Shown: one piece after another, positions 33,391 to 34,897 of the stretch
Position numbering within the stretch: the stretch's first letter is position 1
Layout of the letters: every line of letters begins with the position of its first letter
DNA from: Deltaproteobacteria bacterium
Lineage (GTDB): Bacteria; Myxococcota_A; UBA9160; SZUA-336
DNA: 34,897 bases
Assembly (NCBI GenBank): GCA_016875225.1
Contig: VGRW01000037.1
Location: forward strand, 1 to 34,897
Direction: 5' to 3'
Notes under the pieces: generated by a model
The model's database searches: none
What the model saw: the letters and a program-made list of their open reading frames with translations, nothing else
Told to the model about the DNA's origin: nothing
Position numbers and translations under genes: made by a program

Positions 33391-34315
33391 CGATCCGGAC
33401 GCCCCGAAGCTCGACGCGAAGGGCGCCTCGCGGCGCAAGTTCCTGCGCACCGCGGTGGCGGGCGCGGCCGCGCTCACCGGGGTCGGCGCGGCCACCGGCA
33501 TGGAGTTCGACGTCGAGGCCATGTTCCAGGGCCACTTCCGAGAGCTCTCTCGCGAGGATCTCGACCGCGTGCTCGAGCGGCTCGCGAAGAAGTACTCCGC
33601 CCGCTACGCGAAGGACGTGAAGGTCAGCGCCACCGGGCCGATCGACGGTGTCGTGTTCGGCTACGGTCTGGACATCTCGCGCTGCATCGGCTGTCGCAAG
33701 TGCGTGTACGCCTGCGTCGACGAGAACAACCAGTCGCGGGATCCGCAGATCCAGTGGATCCGCGTGTTGGAGTTCGAGCGCGAGAAGGTGATGCGCGGGA
33801 TCAACCTGGAGGACGGCAACCCCTACTACGACCACGAAGAGGTTCCCGCCCCCGACAAGGTCTACCTGCCGGTCGCGTGCCAGCACTGCGACGACTCCCC
33901 GTGCACACAGGTCTGTCCGACCGGGGCGACCTGGATGGAGCCCGACGGGATCGTCGTGATCGACTACGACTGGTGCATCGGCTGCCGCTACTGCATGGCG
34001 GCCTGCCCCTATGGCGCGCGCAAGTTCAACTGGGCCGAGCCGAACCTGCCCGCCGAAGACGTGAATCCGAACATGCACCTGCTCGGCAATCGCCCGCGCG
34101 GAAAGGGCGTGGTCGAGAAGTGCAGCTTCTGCATCCAGCGCGTGCGCGACGGGCGCTACCCCGCGTGCCTCGAAGCCTGCCCCGTGGGCGCGCGGAAGTT
34201 CGGAAACCTGCTCGATCCCAAGAGCGAGATCCGCCAGCTGCTCGCGACCAAGCGCACGTTCGTGCTCAAGGCGGAGCTCGAGACGCATCCCAAGTTCTTC
34301 TACTTCTGGGGCTGA
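33380..34315 (+). CDS. Tat-exported ferredoxin-like subunit with four [4Fe-4S] sites (NrfC/DsrO type)
   Basis: This 311-residue iron-sulfur protein has a twin-arginine signal, SRRKFL at residues 17-22 followed by a hydrophobic stretch, so it folds with its clusters before export. Four cysteine groups are visible, starting at C102 (CIGCRKCVYAC), C167 (CQHCDDSPCTQVCP), C199 (CIGCRYCMAACP) and C248 (CSFCIQRVRDG with CLEACP). This is the standard pattern of the electron-transfer subunits NrfC, DsrO, PsrB and HybA. The ATG at 33380 follows AGGAGG. It should take electrons from the NrfD-like subunit encoded 4 bases downstream and hand them to the cytochromes. Confidence 0.93.
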   Translation: MNPDDPDAPKLDAKGASRRKFLRTAVAGAAALTGVGAATGMEFDVEAMFQGHFRELSREDLDRVLERLAKKYSARYAKDVKVSATGPIDGVVFGYGLDISRCIGCRKCVYACVDENNQSRDPQIQWIRVLEFEREKVMRGINLEDGNPYYDHEEVPAPDKVYLPVACQHCDDSPCTQVCPTGATWMEPDGIVVIDYDWCIGCRYCMAACPYGARKFNWAEPNLPAEDVNPNMHLLGNRPRGKGVVEKCSFCIQRVRDGRYPACLEACPVGARKFGNLLDPKSEIRQLLATKRTFVLKAELETHPKFFYFWG

Positions 34316-34319
34316 TGGA

Positions 34320-34897
34320 ATGAACTCGGTCATCCAGTTCTGGCGCTTCGTCGCCGGCAGCGCGCGCGTGGTCGCGCGTGGCAGCGTCGGCTACTACGCG
34401 TGGATCGCGCTGCTCGGCGTGCTGATCGTGGTCGGATCGTTCGCGTACGCGAACCAGCTTCAGAACGGGCTGAGCACCACGAACATGCGCGATCAGATCT
34501 CCTGGGGCTTCTACATCGGAAACTTCGCGTTCCTGGTCGGCGTGGCCGCTGCGGCCGTGATCCTGGTGATCCCCGCCTACGTGTACCAGTGGGGGCCGAT
34601 CAAGGAGGTGGTGCTCCTCGGCGAGATCATGGCGGTCTCCGCGATCATCATGTGCATGCTCTTCGTCTCGATCGACGTCGGCCGCCCCGACCGGCTCTGG
34701 CACCTTTTCCCCGTCGTGGGGAACCCGCACTTCCCTCACTCGCTGCTGGTCTGGGACATCCTGGTCCTGAACGCCTACTTCGCGATCAACTACTTCGTGG
34801 TCACCTACCTGGTCTTCAAGGGCTACACCGGGCAGCGCTACAACGCGGCCTTCATCATGCCGGTGATCTTCCTCTCGATTCCGCTCGCGGTGAGCAT
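34320..34897 (+). CDS. NrfD/DsrP/PsrC-type integral membrane quinol oxidase subunit (3' truncated)
   Basis: The frame opens with ATG at 34320, four bases after the ferredoxin stop, and runs off the end of the window; 192 codons are visible. Several strongly hydrophobic helices are seen (for example AWIALLGVLIVVGSFAYA, NFAFLVGVAAAAVILVIP and IMAVSAIIMCMLFVSIDV), then GRPDRLWHLFPVVGNP and LLVWDILVLNAYFAINY. That order is typical of NrfD-superfamily proteins such as DsrP and HmeB, which oxidise menaquinol or exchange electrons with the quinone pool. An ATG at 34315 is not usable because it meets a stop after two codons. It is the membrane entry point proposed for the nirS-linked electron chain. 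Confidence 0.9.
   Translation, partial: MNSVIQFWRFVAGSARVVARGSVGYYAWIALLGVLIVVGSFAYANQLQNGLSTTNMRDQISWGFYIGNFAFLVGVAAAAVILVIPAYVYQWGPIKEVVLLGEIMAVSAIIMCMLFVSIDVGRPDRLWHLFPVVGNPHFPHSLLVWDILVLNAYFAINYFVVTYLVFKGYTGQRYNAAFIMPVIFLSIPLAVS

Noticed and set aside
30502-33522. A 1006-codon open frame antisense to the nirS operon
   Set aside because: It is a by-product of strong third-position GC in the real genes on the other strand. It lacks any recognisable domain and covers four clear cytochrome or iron-sulfur genes.

Overview
This is a gene-dense, very GC-rich bacterial segment. Lipoprotein signals, a LolA-like periplasmic protein, Tat and Sec signals and periplasmic c-type cytochromes indicate a Gram-negative cell. 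Two F420-type luciferase-like oxidoreductases, CoA ligases, a DUF2419 queuosine-salvage protein and an AGPS-like flavoprotein fit lineages formerly grouped as Deltaproteobacteria (Myxococcota/Desulfobacterota-like, including Binatota-like). That placement is an inference from gene content only. Coding density is close to complete. The longest non-coding stretches are about 230 bp (30209-30441) and 141 bp (2486-2626). I saw no rRNA, tRNA, CRISPR array or insertion sequence.

Positions 1-8252 form a type I restriction-modification island, all on the plus strand: the C-terminal part of HsdS, an XRE-ImmA/IrrE metalloprotease, a DUF4411 PIN-like protein, a class II Fic AMP-transferase, and an HsdR with an added Schlafen/AlbA_2 domain. 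Two small unrecognised proteins follow. Most junctions are ATGA or TGATG overlaps, which implies translational coupling. The exception is the gap before fic, which holds a promoter-like element and a strong inverted repeat. hsdM is presumably upstream of the window. The island ends in a CTAG overlap with a convergent acyl-CoA ligase gene.

Positions 8249-29489 look like metabolic chromosome: an AMP-forming acyl-CoA ligase, M18 aminopeptidase, TPR lipoprotein, transhydrogenase alpha-1 subunit without its usual partners, queuosine salvage protein coupled to an M1 aminopeptidase, and a three-gene glycerol-3-phosphate cluster (GlpD, AGPS-like flavoenzyme, FGGY kinase). After these come a lipoprotein, a split NDP-forming acyl-CoA synthetase, a LolA-like protein, two LLM oxidoreductases, a small membrane protein with a sodium:solute symporter, and an APH-fold phosphotransferase.

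Positions 29390-34897 are a nitrite-respiration locus. A uroporphyrinogen-III methyltransferase, which could feed heme d1 synthesis, is divergent from nirS (cytochrome cd1 nitrite reductase). nirS is followed within one tight run by a soluble tetraheme c554-like cytochrome, a membrane-anchored tetraheme cytochrome, a Tat-exported four-cluster ferredoxin (NrfC/DsrO type) and an NrfD/DsrP-type membrane quinol oxidase cut off by the window end. This joins a denitrification-type reductase to an Nrf/Dsr-type quinol-oxidising module, and it is the most unusual system in the window.
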